Part shown: positions 1 through 10,905 of the stretch, piece by piece
Layout: each line of letters opens with the position of its first letter
Numbering within the stretch: position 1 is the first letter of the stretch
NCBI GenBank assembly: GCA_012932295.1
Contig: JAAONU010000014.1
Coordinates: forward strand, 33,449,977 to 33,513,976
Reading direction: 5' to 3'
Source: Cyclina sinensis
Taxonomy: Eukaryota; Mollusca; Bivalvia; Venerida; Veneridae
DNA length: 64,000 nt
The notes under the pieces: generated by a model
Told to the model about the DNA's origin: nothing
Databases searched by the model: none
What the model saw: the letters and a program-made list of their open reading frames with translations, nothing else
Position numbers and translations under genes: made by a program

Positions 1-28
1 CTCCCCTTGGGTGTCACTCACACTCAAA

Positions 29-34
29 CCCCCC

Positions 35-65
<31 letters not shown>

Positions 66-81
66 AAAAAAAAAAAAAAAA
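29..81. repeat. Poly-C / poly-A homopolymer tract
   Basis: A run of about 27 C is followed directly by about 26 A. It is simple sequence with no coding value. Homopolymers of this length are often mis-sized in assemblies, and the frame read through it (a run of Pro then Lys) is an artefact. Confidence 0.9.
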
Positions 82-515
82 GTTTTTCGCTATGGCAATA
101 AAATTTGGACCATATGAACAGTTTTTCAAGATGATTCCAAAAACATTATTCCTTTACCTATTTTTTTTACCTAATTTTTGTTTTTGGAGATATAGCAATG
201 AAATTGGGCCCATGTGTACAGTTTTTTGTTCCGATTTCAAAAACGTCATAGCATGACCTATATTTTTGACTTACTGACCTACTTTCTTGTTTTAAAGCTA
301 CGGCAATGAAATTTGGACTGTTTATACAGCTTTTCGTTCTGATTTCAAAAATGTTGTCTCATGACCTATATTTTGACCTACTTTTTGTTTTTGGAGCTAT
401 GGCAATGAAATTGCATTGGTCCATTTCTGTGATATGCATCAATACATTCATAAAAATTCCTTTCATCTTTGAACCCAGGTGAGCGCTTTAGGGCCATTGG
501 CCCTCTTGGTTATTT
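82..515 (+). mobile_element. HINE/pearl-like fragment: tandem core plus 3' terminus
   Basis: About four degenerate units of roughly 100-120 bp share the phrases 'gctatggcaatgaaatt' and 'atgacctatattttga' (unit starts near 92, 189, 298 and 398). The block ends at 477-510 in 'caggtgagcgctttaggg' followed by the short hairpin GGGCCATTGGCCC and 'cttg'. The same 3' terminus recurs at 9811-9850, 24963-24999 and 25566-25603, so this is the 3' part of a repeated element with its 5' end missing. Confidence 0.65.
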
Positions 516-883
516 CATTTCATGCAGAACTCTGGTTACCTTGGCAACGAAAAGGAAAACTTGAAAAATCTTCTCAGAAACCACTAGCCCGATTTCAAAG
601 AAATTTTGCACAAATGTTCTGTGGGTGACTGTCTATCAAAACTTTGTTTTTTATCTTGATCCGTAAAAAAATATGGCCAGCATGGGGTTGAGCTTATTTA
701 GCCTTATATTTTGTATTGAAAACTTTAAAAAAATTTTAATCTATATGAAGTTTATTCTAAGTAACGACTTTTTTCATGTAAGTTTTGATTGCAGGCACAT
801 TCCTCTTAAGTGTCATTTTTTAATTTATTTTTTTATTTTTCAATTTTAGGTTGACAAAGTAGGTGGTATCAGTTGAATTTTCA

Positions 884-1123
884 ATGATAATGGAAGGCTA
901 TCCTTTTGGGTATTTAAATTTTTTGGTTTCTGAAGAATTTATTCAAATTGTTCAGCATTGCCAAAATAAGGCATATGACATCACAGTTGGAGAAGGCATT
1001 ATCTATGTGCATGACAGTAGGGAGTTTTATGAAATGATTGACTTTTGCTCGGCTTGTCAAGATGTTGATGCTTATGTCATTATGGAGATAAATGCTGATG
1101 GTGCACTTTACAGAAAAATTTAG
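884..1123 (+). CDS. Small single-exon hypothetical protein (79 aa)
   Basis: I do not recognise this protein. Two ATGs lie close together (884 and 890). An in-frame TAG at 860-862 excludes an upstream extension. A pyrimidine-rich stretch ending in AG at 848-849 looks like a splice acceptor, so a 5' UTR intron could end just before the start. The product is acidic, with no signal peptide or clear membrane segment. It has hydrophobic/acidic alternation, a central GEGIIYVHDSREF stretch and two cysteines in FCSACQD. AATAAA/ATTAAA-like signals lie downstream near 1241 and 1669. It could be the last coding exon of a larger gene or a chance ORF. Reasons to list it are length, acceptor and protein-like composition. 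Confidence 0.35.
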   Translation: MIMEGYPFGYLNFLVSEEFIQIVQHCQNKAYDITVGEGIIYVHDSREFYEMIDFCSACQDVDAYVIMEINADGALYRKI

Positions 1124-1984
1124 TGGGTTCCTAAATTTACATAGACTTGTTTAGGAAAAGTCTGAAAAAATCTTGTTTGAAACCACAAGTTGTTCAGCAT
1201 TGCCCCTCTTTGCACATAGAAAATGCCTTGAAGATACTATATTAAAGATTGCTCTTGTTCATAAATGTTATGGCTAAAGTCACAAGTCTTGTTATTATTT
1301 TAGTTGCCATTTTCATCCCCAGAAAAAGGGGTCAGTTAACTATCTTTGATTTTTTTCTGACATGAATTGTTGCTGTTTTAACAGAGTTCCATTCATATGT
1401 TGTTTTTGTTAGCTTCACATGTACAGTTCTTGTTTATTGATAAAAATAAGCAGAGTCACAGTTATTGACCCATGCACTATGTCTACAGTACAAGTGTTGA
1501 CCTGAACTGTTAAATTAAAAAAAAAATTCATTTTGACATAATAAGATCTACTTCTACAGAATAAACAAAAGTTGGATTTAGAAATCAAGCAAATGTCATG
1601 ATGTATACAATAATTGGATGAAGTGTTTAATTTGGCCACCAGTTATTTTACTCAACCAACAAAACGTCAATAAACTGTTTGAAAATTTATATGAATTGGT
1701 TTGTTTTCATAGCCCACTGAGTTATGGTAGCCCTGTGTCTGTCAACATAAATTCTCTGTATCTGTTGGGCCAGTCTTAATAAATTTTGTCAAGTTCATGG
1801 TCGACTTTTTCCTTTAGATCACTTGTAATTAGATGGACTATTGTTGATCAAACTGACAAAAAAAGTAGCATTTTCTTTAGCACTGAGCCAACACCCATTT
1901 TGGTCCACTTAATGGAATTGAGTGAAATTGTCAATAGCTATGTTATCACTGCACTAAGAATATGGATCTGTGTGGAGATGTCTG
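1124..1984. other. No gene seen
   Basis: AT-rich sequence with short chance ORFs only. It may contain the 3' UTR of the 884-1123 ORF. Confidence 0.5.
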
Positions 1985-2100
1985 CCTCCATGGTCGAGTG
2001 GTCATGTTAGCTGTCTAGAAATACTGATAGAGGGTATTTGGTTCAGTCCTCAGTACTGACCATGACTGTTTATGCCAGAAAATTGGCAGTTCCTTATGGA
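1985..2100 (+). mobile_element. tRNA-headed SINE fragment
   Basis: 'atggtcgagtggtcatg' (about 1989) resembles a tRNA-Ser/Leu A box, and 'ttggttcagtcctc' (about 2038) resembles a B box. Spacing and order fit a tRNA-derived SINE head. There is no tRNA 3' acceptor stem, so it is not a functional tRNA gene. Confidence 0.5.
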
Positions 2101-2399
2101 GGTAAAGGTTCAAGTACTAACCCTTCACAGGAATAATGATTGGGTAAACTGCAGCCTGATAATAACATGTTGAAGGGTGTTGAACCCGTACAGCAGAAGA
2201 ATTTGTGAGATTTATATAAACATGATTCCTGTTTGGAAGAAAGAAGTATGCTAATGCTTGTAAGAAAACGTGTTCTATAAAAACTGCATCTCACTTGATA
2301 TATATCCCCCAGTCCAGTCATGGACAAACTTGAATGTTCAAAACTGGTTTGTTCTAATGTACCATAAACGATACCAGTTTTCAACCCCCACAAGTATCC

Positions 2400-3160
2400 T
2401 GTATGGACATATATCCCCACAATCAGACCATGGACTGTAAACGTCACCTCAGAAGGTCATTTTACACAGTTTTTCACCCCACAAGTCAAAATCCCCACAA
2501 GTACCCTCTCATTAGTACGTCCGTACGTACGTCTGTCCGTACGTCCCGAAATCTTGTGAACGCAACTCCTCTTAAACCGGATGGCAGATTTTGCTTAAAC
2601 TTCCAGGGATGAACAACCTTAATGTGTAGATGGTAGTAAAGGAAGGAATTTTCGCTGCGACCAAATTTAACAGAATTAAGGCCCTTTGTTGTTTTTTTTC
2701 ACTATATACTATGTAGAAATTTTGTGAACGCAACTTCTCTTAAACCGGTTGGCAGATTTTGCTTAAACTTCCATGGATGAACAACCTTAATGTGTAGATG
2801 GTAGTAAAGGAAGGAATTTTTGCTGCGACCAAATTTAACAGAATTATGGCCCTTTGTTGATTTTTTCACTATATACCATATAGAAATTTTGTGAACACAA
2901 CTCCTCTTAAACCAGATGGCAGATTTTGCTTAAACTTCCATGGATGAACAACCTTAATGTGTAGATGGTAGTAAAGGAAGGAATTTTTGCTGCGACCAAA
3001 TTTAACAGAATTATGGCCCTTTGTTGATTTTTTCACTATATACCATATAGAAATTTTGTGAACGCAACTTCTCTTAAACCGGATGGCAGATTTTGCTTAA
3101 ACTTCCAGGGATGAACAACCTTAATGTGTAGATGGAAGTAAAGGAGACCATACATGTGTT
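2400..3160 (+). mobile_element. HINE/pearl-like element with about 168-bp tandem core
   Basis: A (GTCC/GTAC)-rich microsatellite at 2515-2547 precedes about 3.6 tandem units starting near 2548, 2716, 2883 and 3051 (period about 168 bp). Each unit holds 'ttaaaccggatggcagattt' and 'aaccttaatgtgtagatgg'. Units 2-4 are more alike than unit 1. The last unit is cut short near 3150. No protein is encoded. Confidence 0.75.
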
Positions 3161-3335
3161 TCAAAATTCAGTTTTATTCAGACACTAATATTGTATTCCA
3201 TCTGTAAAGAGACCAAATACGATGCCTCTAGAGTTAGGTGACTTTTTTATCATTAATAATTGAATTGAGGAAATTTCACCTGAAATGCTATGATAAGAAC
3301 AGAATTTTGTAGACATTAAATGAAGCTGCTCTTGT

Positions 3336-4119
3336 TTACGAGCACATCTGCATAGTGGGGGCATCCGTGTCCTTTGGACACAGTTCTAGTTTTAATAGTT
3401 TTGTAAATACTCGTGGAGATGTGGAAAGACCCATTACCAGCGCTTTGAATTGATATTTCTGATTGTTATGATAAAATCTAAAATACTTTCTGTCAATTTT
3501 GTGAATAGGTATAGAATAGAAAGCTTCAGAAATGTCAGCCGAGCCAAAGAAACAATTTTTCTGCATATTATTGATTGCAGAGTGTTTCCGTTTTGAAATG
3601 GATGGTGGACAAATGTTTTTTATTAAACTTCTTGAGATTTAAAATAAGACGAACTTTGCCATCTTTTTTAGGTCTGATGAATATATTAGACAGGTATTTA
3701 TCTCTGTCAATATAATTGACTGGTTCAATGATTTCACGATGCAGAAATCGTTCAATTTCATTGTTAATTAGAGTTTGTTCCTCTAAGGTAAATGAGAGTG
3801 GTTTAGGGGCATTTGTCTGTCGTGGTTCCCTGTCAAGCTCAACCCTGTAACCTCTAATAGTGCTCAAAATCCAGTCGTCACTAGTTAAAGAGTGCCAATT
3901 CTGTTGATGTGTTTTAGTCTTTCCTGCTACAAAATTGTTTAGGGTGTTTTGCAGTTTGAAAGAGTCCAATATTTGTGGGCTACCTACATTGTTTCCTTTC
4001 TTTGAATCTTTGTTTGTTGTCCTGGTTTTTTCCTTTTGTAATTGTCTGGTCGTTTGTACTGGTAGGTGTGATGATGGGGAGCACTCCGATAATTGTTGGT
4101 CTGTCTGTATGTTGGTCAA
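3336..4119 (-). pseudogene. DIRS-type retrotransposon reverse transcriptase, 5' part, broken
   Basis: The minus-strand frame 4119-3568 ends in the RT fingers motif around IFIRPKKDGKVRLILNLKKF, preceded by a region typical of DIRS polymerases (LTSDDWILSTIRGY). A frameshift near 3567 moves the reading to 3566-3336, which carries ADISEAFYSIPIH (first catalytic Asp of the RT palm), YFRF, and GLSTSPRVFTKLLK. DIRS-like sequence stops near 3395, before the second catalytic FxDD motif, so the copy is truncated. DIRS elements copy themselves through RT and integrate with a tyrosine recombinase. The first half of RT follows gag directly here, as in family members. Confidence 0.85.
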
Positions 4120-5067
4120 GTGCTCCCCTTCTTGGATAAAAAAGGTTTGCTTGTTCCAGGGGTGATATTGACAAGTTTGACTTTGGAGTTTTCAAGCTTC
4201 TTGACAGTCTCTTGGAGGTTATCCCCAAAGAGTTTTGTTGCTGACTCTTCATTATCACAAATGGCTTTGAACTGTGGTTGGATGTCCCGCATAATTCTTT
4301 CTTTTCGTGATGTATTTGTTGACTTAAAGGTCAGACATAGAATTTTGAAGGCATCCATGACTAAAGTAGTTACTTCCTCTTGGCTGCCTTTGATCTTAAG
4401 TACATTTAGTGCTCATAAAATTGGTGTTAGTGCCAGTGAATAATTTGCAGTAACTTTCTGTAGAAGGAAGTCTATGTTCTTTGTGTGTGGTTGGAGTTGT
4501 CTCCAAATAACTTCCTCAACAGCTGGGACTTATAAATTGTCCACGTTTTTTGGTCTTTGGTACATTTCTTTGAATTCTTTCAGTTTCTCTATGTCTTTTT
4601 TGTTTGTTCCTCTGAAAGCTTTATTTGTTATTCTTGAAAGTTGTTCACTGACATCTTCCCCAGTTGATGTCTGGTCTGAGAAAAAATCCTCCAGGTCATT
4701 CATGAACCCCTGCTCTTCCTTTTTCTCAGTTGATAATTCACCATCACTATCATCCGTCATGTGCGTGCTTTCAGCGCTTTGATCCTCGTCATCATGGGAA
4801 TTTGTCTTTCTTCGTTTTTTTTGAGGAAGAAACTTCGTCATCGTTGTCAGTTTCTTCCCTGTGTTTTTTCAATTCTTTTTTGTCTTGACATATCACTGAC
4901 ACTGCCTCAGCCAGTGTTTTCATGCCTTGAGCGGCATTGCCGAACGCCGACATTTGTTTCTGAATTTCAGCCATTACCGATAATTCCCCTTCTGTACCTT
5001 GTGTTATCGGCGCCTGAGCCGTTCCTTGACCGTGGTCATTTCCACCCTGGATGTCTGCCAGGTCCAT
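4116..5067 (-). pseudogene. DIRS gag-like protein, broken
   Basis: The start is ATG at 5067 (minus). The first 92 codons are rich in Gln/Lys/Glu with a basic Lys-rich end. A frameshift near 4820 leads to the frame 4841-4530, which contains the DIRS gag signature around LEDFFSDQTSTGEDVSEQL and a KRP-like YQRPKNVDNL end. Two in-frame stops (TAA ending at 4530 and a TGA near 4418) interrupt it, but the same frame reopens at 4358-4116 with TSRKERIMRDIQPQFKAIC and TKLFGDNLQETVKKLE, also typical of DIRS gag. Three lesions show this copy is dead. It overlaps the RT ORF by a few bases. Confidence 0.8.
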
Positions 5068-5439
5068 CACGTGATTCTGAAACGATGAGTTCCTTCATCA
5101 GTGTTTCAAAAAATGCGAGTCATAATATAGCATCACATACAAATTAAAGAACACCGCAGGCCACAACATAAATAAAATGTGCAGGACGACAACGATTTAT
5201 GTTTATATTAATCGTAAATTGCCCACTGATCTATTTTAAGACCTGGGGAATTCCTGTACCAAGGACTCGTGGCCAAATTTATTTACAACAATGAATGTTG
5301 ATTCGAGGCAATCAAAATACTGCTTTCTCGTTGTTTGATAATACATCGAAGTGAAAATTATAAATCTATATCAGCAATACATTTGCATCGGCGGCAATTT
5401 ACTCTAAATCGGAAAATTGAAAGTAAATTTTTCCGGTTT

Positions 5440-5600
5440 AAAAATCTATTGGAAACGCAACTGAAAGTGAGTTGCAAATCTTCCATTTTTTGTTTATCAT
5501 TTGGAAACTCAACTGAAAATGAGTTGATAAAATTTCCATATTTACTATGAGTCGGAAACACAACAGGAAATGAGTTGTTCAAGTTTTCCTTCAAATGTCT
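5440..5600. repeat. Three about 50-bp repeats with hairpins
   Basis: Units start near 5451, 5505 and 5554. Each opens with 'ggaaac(g/t/a)caac' and contains an inverted pair such as CAACTgaaaaTGAGTTG. They sit between the DIRS gag and the putative DIRS end motif and may belong to that element's terminal region. Confidence 0.5.
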
Positions 5601-5819
5601 CCCATATGAATTTGTTGTTAAACAAAGGGAAATGTGATAAACTTAACTCGACTTAAGCACTAGGAGTTAGAAAAATTATGTGTGACTTACCTCCCAAAAC
5701 TTCCAATTTATTCGTAAACAATTAGTACTTCCTAATAACTTTGATATTAATGATTTTTGCTAGTATGATTATGTAAATTATTTTTATGATAATCTTCCAA
5801 TTTTTCTCGACTGATTGGA

Positions 5820-5910
5820 CCAAGCTAAAGCCTCGAACTGATAAGCCTTGCTATTAGCTGCGTCATCTCTCTGTGGGGACCATTAAGGAGTTATGCAGGA
5901 GATGAAATTG
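5820..5910 (+). repeat. Putative DIRS terminal repeat motif (5' side)
   Basis: 'gctgcgtcatctctctgtgg' at about 5859 followed by 'ggagttatgcag' lies upstream of the minus-strand gag. A near copy in the same orientation lies upstream of the second gag fragment (18943-18985). An inverted copy lies beyond the recombinase end of the third fragment (38894-38935). DIRS elements carry inverted terminal repeats, which matches this placement. Confidence 0.65.
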
Positions 5911-5919
5911 CCTATTTTT

Positions 5920-7180
5920 TTTATAGGATACAGGGTAATGGAAAGCCATATGAAAAAACATATTCTGATGCTCGTATTTTCGTTACTTTTTTCTGGAGTT
6001 TCAAATAGTGAAAACTGGGAACATGTTTTATTTTTTACTATAATACAGAAGAGGAAGATTACATAAACTTGGCAATTAGATTTCTACTCATCAGATAGTT
6101 TTTGATGTTTTTGAATTACTTAATCTATTAAACTGAATGAGTATTATAAACCTTGCTATATTTTGTATCACATAAACCATTTATTATTTAGGCTGTATCT
6201 CTGTATATATTACATAGAATCTTTATTTGCACACAAAAAAACAACAAAACAACACTTGTGTTTCAGTAAGTGTAGTAATTCGAACATCATTCTGTATTAT
6301 TTGAACAGTTACTAGCACTTAAATGTAGATATAAGATAGTAATGCACACAATTGTCTATAATATATGAATGATTAGGTTTGTAAAAGGCATTATTTATGG
6401 ACTACTTTTGTATGAGATCATTTAGTATTATTGTCATATGAGAACATTAAACAAGAATACACAGATATGAAACATATGTACAAATGTAACGAATATGTAC
6501 TCATAGCAACAAAATATATGCCGAGTATAACATAATATTATAGCTCGCAGACTTTAGGGGAATTGTGACAAGTACATAATGACAAACTAAGAAATAGATC
6601 CTTTACAAGCCATGTGTTTTGCCATATAAACTTACCTTTTCAAATAGTACTTTAAAATTTAACAAACGTATGTTTTAAATGATTGGACAATTTATCGATT
6701 ACATCCATATCATCATAAATATCATGTTCTACAAATTATGTGACCATTATGTACACTTGATTTTCAAACATAGTTATCCAAAAAACACACCAAGTTGATA
6801 AAAATGCATCTAAACAATAATAATTATATTATATTCTATGTGACTTGACATTTTGTAATATCTACTATACTGGCATATAAGAGAGATATTTAAATAAACA
6901 ATATCATAAGACACACAGTTTTATAATATTAAAACTAAGGAATGGGATAAAGATACTAAAATTGGCTGACTAGGTATTAACAGTAAAGATTCGGCAAAAT
7001 ATGCAATACTGTAAATAATTAAAAAACTTGTTGGCAACAAACAAGAGCTTTGTCATTTCTTTTTTAACAATGGCATCAATATACATATACAGCACATATA
7101 TTTTTATAGTATGAGATCATGAATGTCAACTAACATGTTTTTTTTTTCATTTATAACTTTCTCTATTGACATTTTATACT
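5920..7180. other. No gene seen
   Basis: Very AT-rich intergenic sequence with no repeat family that I recognise and no credible ORF. It is downstream of the stop codon of the OB-fold gene and may hold its 3' UTR. Confidence 0.5.
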
Positions 7181-7183
7181 ACT

Positions 7184-9449
7184 TTAGTTCAGAAGATTAA
7201 TGCCAATAGTGTCTGCTCCACTCACTTCCACCTCCAGTTTTATTGGCCCGGAGGCCGTGCACAGTTCAACCTCATCTTTGTCAGTTTTTCCGAGGGTCAC
7301 CTGTAGAAGTGGCAATGGGACATTTATTATCTCCCCTGTTGTTAAATATAATTCTGCCTTATCATCTTCTACTCCTACTGCCTCAACTTCAACAATTTTC
7401 GTTTCAACTGGAGCATCACGTTTCTGGAAAAAATCGTACTTAACATAAAAGTAACACTAATATTGACTAAACATTTATCTAGCCTTTAAACAGTGGTTAT
7501 ATTTTAAATTCATTAAGATATGATAATCTTTATACGCATGCAGTAATTTTGTATTATACAAGTCTGAATTTGTACTATTGCAAATTATGATATGGTACCA
7601 ATTCTACACATCTGCTGAGGATATGTCTACCTAGGACATATTTTCTATGAATTTTTCAAATACGAATAAGAAGTATAAATGTGTATACTGTATTCCTAGA
7701 TACTTTTGCTGACATTATATTTTACATTTTTCTTAAGGTTTACTTGTTCTGAGACTAACATTCATGCAATTACATATGTCAGTGAATATCAAGTTGTTGT
7801 AATTACGAACAAATTTTTGATAATTTGCCAATTTTGATAATAATGGCATTAAAAGCTTCATTTTTGATTGGGTTTAAGTTCACAAGCAGAGTATAAAGGT
7901 CAGATGGCAACTTCCAAGCTTTAATGGTGGGACGCCCCTCTGTCCATTATTTCATGCACAAGCAGACACCCAAGTAAAACCATCGACTTTCAGTAAGCTA
8001 GCTGTTAGCATTATCTCTTGAATAATCTGAAGTTGCTGGTGCTGTTCATACCCATAGTGTTGAGAGGCAAGTAATTTGAAGTAAACAGTCTTAACCACTC
8101 GGCCATGAAATAGCTAAAATAGTTACAAAATAAATACTATTACAGGACTTACTTCTATAGTTGACAGGCTAGTTGTTTGTAATGTTGTTGTGTTATTAAA
8201 AACATTAGTAACAACATCTGTGATCTTGATAAAGTCTCCAGGCCTGACCGTAGTATCAGCCATGTTCCTCCAGAGGGTAAACTTTGCTTTACCCGTCGAG
8301 TCTTCCATTGTAATTTTTTTTATCTTAACCTCCGACCCGCTCCCCCGCACATTTACTTTCTGTGGCTCTGACGGTAGTATCAGCCATGTTCCTCCAGAGG
8401 GTAACCTTTGCTTTACCCGTCGAGTCTTCCATTGTAATTTTTTTATCTTAACCTCCGACCCGCTCCCCCGCACATTTACTTTCTGTGGCTCTGACGGTAG
8501 TATCAGCCATGTTCCTCCAGAGGGTAACCTTTGCTTTACCTGTCGAGTCTTCCATTGTAATTTTTTTATCTTAACTTCCGATCCGCTCCCCCGCACATTT
8601 ACTTTCTGTGGCTCATCTTCCTGGAAAAGTCAGGTCTTCTTTACATTTCTGAATTATTTTAAGGGTTTGAACAGATTTTTAAATACATTAATATTAAGGA
8701 GAAGAATTTTATAAGACTTAGTCTTCCATTCTAATCTTTTTCTTGAATATAGAAATATTTGATTTGTATTGTATATGTATATATGCAAATGTATATATTC
8801 GGGAAATACATATGTTTGAATTTAAAACATTAACAAAGACACAGGTTTAGCATTCACTACTTTGGTATATTCAGACTCCATTACTTTTTTCAAACATTGT
8901 TAAGCATAGTAAATGTAATAGAAAATGGACATTGGAAAATCTGGTTTGAGAGTCACATGTCCTTTAATTTGTACCAATAGCTGTCTATAGGGAAGCATGT
9001 TGATTAATCAAAGCTTTTGACAAGACATGTGATTCTGGTTTGCACAGTTTGCTTTTCTGCAAGTAAAGATGTAGAAATTTTCCCTAAAATGATTAATTTC
9101 TTTATTCAGATTGGAAGACTGACTAGTTCTTTTTACTTATTTACTTAGTATGTTTACTAAGTATGCAAAGTATTCAAAATATATTCAAAATATGATTAGT
9201 TACATGTCTTACCTGTACTATTCTACCCATGATAGACACCATTTTCTTTAGTGGCGATGTTAATGCCTTTGCAATTTTCAGACTTTCTGCTGGTCTGTGT
9301 CTAATTAAATCCCCTCCCTCTGAAAACTTTGATTGGTCTACTTCTAGTGGAGCAGAGCTCAACACTTTTGATGTTTTGGTCATCACTATGATGTAGTGAC
9401 CATCTTCGGTTTTTGTGATAACCTCTCGTATCACAATAGTGTTACCAAC
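7184..9449 (-). CDS. OB-fold (RPA-like) protein, last three exons
   Basis: Three minus-strand exons join in phase 0: 9449-9213 (79 codons, ending MGRIVQ before GTAAGA), 8620-8153 (156 codons, ending LSTIE before GTAAGT) and 7423-7184 (80 codons with stop TAA). The middle exon holds a typical OB-fold strand pattern, VKIKKITMEDSTGKAKFTLW then GDFIKITDV, like ssDNA-binding domains of replication protein A. VSIMGRIVQ just before the splice is the first OB strand. Single-stranded nucleic-acid binding is therefore inferred; the exact family is not recognised. The last exon encodes an acidic beta-rich tail (LYLTTGEIINVPLPLLQVTL). The 5' exons are missing: upstream lie repeats and a LINE insertion at 10.2 kb. 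The middle exon is expanded by a frame-switching triplication (see repeat). Confidence 0.7.
7857..8112 (-). mobile_element. tRNA-headed SINE in intron
   Basis: On the minus strand 'atggccgagtggttaagac' near 8106 matches a tRNA-Ser/Leu-like A box. 'tatgggtatgaac' about 50 bp on is a weak B box. It lies within the intron between the second-last and last OB-fold exons. Confidence 0.55.
8250..8620 (-). repeat. In-exon 123/124-bp tandem triplication
   Basis: 'gtagtatcagccatgttcct' occurs at 8250, 8374 and 8497 (spacings 124 and 123). The two upstream copies in the gene sense carry a run of seven A where the functional copy carries eight, which makes their unit 123 bp, a multiple of three. They are translated in a shifted but open frame (KKLQWKTRQVKQRLPSGG instead of KKITMEDSTGKAKFTLW), and the join to the third copy restores the true frame. 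Confidence 0.9.
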
Positions 9450-9547
9450 CTAAATAGAAATAAGTGCCTAATAAGGATTTTTGCACAATTATTTATATAA
9501 ATACATATTGTTCAAAGAAATGAATATTTTTGGAACTCCACTTAATT

Positions 9548-9852
9548 TTAATATTGACATATATATATGTTAGATGACCTAGATTCTCACCTAGTGACCT
9601 ACTTTCTTGCTTTTTATCTACAGCTATGAAATTCGAACCCTGTGCACAGTTTCAGGTGTCGAAATTGAACTCTGACGTTAGATGACATTTTGACCTAGTG
9701 ACCTCCTTTTTTGTTGTTTGATGTACAGGTTTGAAATTTGGACTATACATATAGTAAAAATTGTTCAAATTCTTGTAATAAACACCTTGTCCGTTTTCAC
9801 ACAAATGACAGTCTGTCCTCAGGTGAGCGCTTTAGGGCTAATGGCCCCCTTG
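9548..9852 (+). mobile_element. HINE-like 3' fragment
   Basis: Degenerate units with 'tgacctagtgacctac' and 'atgaaattcgaaccc' are followed at 9821-9850 by 'caggtgagcgctttagggc' and the hairpin end, the same terminus as at 477-510. It abuts the hAT fragment. Confidence 0.6.
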
Positions 9853-10028
9853 TTTGTTAGTATGTTCCCCATCAATGAAAAACTTCTCTCAGCTACTGCA
9901 GTGGATGATGGTATGATCATAGCATAGTACTGAAGTACAGATTTTCGGACGTTCTGAAATGCTTCGTTTATTTCCAATGTACCCGCGGCATGTATTTTTT
10001 TATATATTTTTAGCGTAATATTTGCCAT
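9853..10028 (-). pseudogene. hAT transposase C-terminal dimerisation fragment
   Basis: The minus-strand frame reads AMIIPSSTAVAERSFSLMGN, which matches the hAT-family dimerisation motif (hydrophobic, Pro, Ser-rich, ERSFS, then a Lys/Asn-rich helix). Upstream residues INEAFQNVRKSVLQYYA fit the helix that precedes it. Only the last 55-60 residues of a transposase or of a hAT-derived zinc-finger protein remain. The reading frame then runs directly into the HINE-like terminus at about 9852, so the original stop is lost. Confidence 0.6.
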
Positions 10029-10220
10029 TTCTGGACATTTTCTTTTAAATTTTGTTTCTACTTTTTTTCATCTTTGTCACATGTATAGCAGGTAAAGCAT
10101 CGCTTAACCATGATCGGCATCGATTAAATGCCGCGCTATGGAATACGGCTCATGGTATTAAACAACTAAATTCGTAACGCTCGTCGATGTCGCTCATTTG
10201 ATGCAATTTTATTCGGTACC

Positions 10221-10238
10221 AAAAAACAGTCCTGCTAA
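10221..10238 (+). repeat. LINE target-site duplication, left copy
   Basis: AAAAAACAGTCCTGCTAA is identical at 10221-10238 and 15781-15798. The first A's of the right copy merge with the poly-A tail, so the sure part is ACAGTCCTGCTAA (13 bp). Flanks differ beyond it (gtagc and ttgtg). Confidence 0.92.
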
Positions 10239-10258
10239 GTAGCTAAGTATTCTTTTAA

Positions 10259-10905
10259 AGAGGAATTTATGTCACCTTTTTTGCTAGGCTGATAGGCGAT
10301 AAGGTTTTGTAGAATGACGATCATTTACTCTCTTTGTTGATAGTCTGCGTAAAGTCATTCAAAGAACATAAAAAACCTATATCTACTGTAACATAGATTA
10401 AAAACAATAATAATTCAAGCATATGAATAGTCTGCGTACAGTCATTCAAAGAGTATTTAAAAAACCCATATCTACTGTAACAAAGATTAAAAAAAAAATA
10501 ATTCAAGCATATGAATAGACCAACAATAACGTGTATGTGTGTGTATGTGTATATGTGTATGTATGTGTGAGTGTGTATATTTGTATAAGTATTCTGATAA
10601 TTAACTAGAGGAATTTATATCACTTTTTTGCTAGGCTGATAGGTGACAAGGTTACATTAAGTGTGATGCACGAACTTAAAAATGGGAAATATGCCCAATA
10701 TCATTAGTATTCTTTATTGTTCTACTTGTGTTAGTATATATTTTATTGTGATGCTAGTTCAGCGAATTGTTTTGTAGAATGACGATCATTAACTCTCTTG
10801 GTTGATAGTCTGCGTATAGTCATTCAAAGAGTATAAAAAAAAAAACCATATCTACTGTAACAAAGATAAAAAATAATAATAATTCAAGCATATGATTAGA
10901 CCAAC
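10259..10905 (+). repeat. LINE 5' region repeated monomers
   Basis: 'gaggaatttat(g/a)tcac' with 'gctaggctgatagg' occurs at 10259 and 10612. 'ttttgtagaatgacgatcat' occurs near 10304 and 10770. 'tagtctgcgta' with 'catatctactgtaac' occurs three times (about 10340, 10428 and 10806). This is a duplicated 5' unit of about 350-470 bp, with an extra partial copy inside the first unit and a deletion of about 120 bp in it. Repeated promoter monomers are known from mouse L1; that role here is inference. Confidence 0.8.
10531..10590 (+). repeat. (GTGTAT)n microsatellite
   Basis: Alternating GT/AT-rich run such as 'gtgtatgtgtgtgtatgtg' lies between the two LINE 5' monomers. Confidence 0.85.

Noticed and set aside
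863..883. Upstream GTG start for the small ORF
   Set aside because: Eukaryotic start at GTG is unlikely. An ATG lies 21 bases on, and an in-frame stop precedes the GTG.
7200..7448. 82-codon plus-strand ORF
   Set aside because: Antisense to the last OB-fold exon, which has a proper acceptor and stop on the minus strand.
8190..8714. 174-codon plus-strand ORF over the triplicated exon
   Set aside because: It is the antisense shadow of the OB-fold exon. The minus strand has splice sites and the OB motif.
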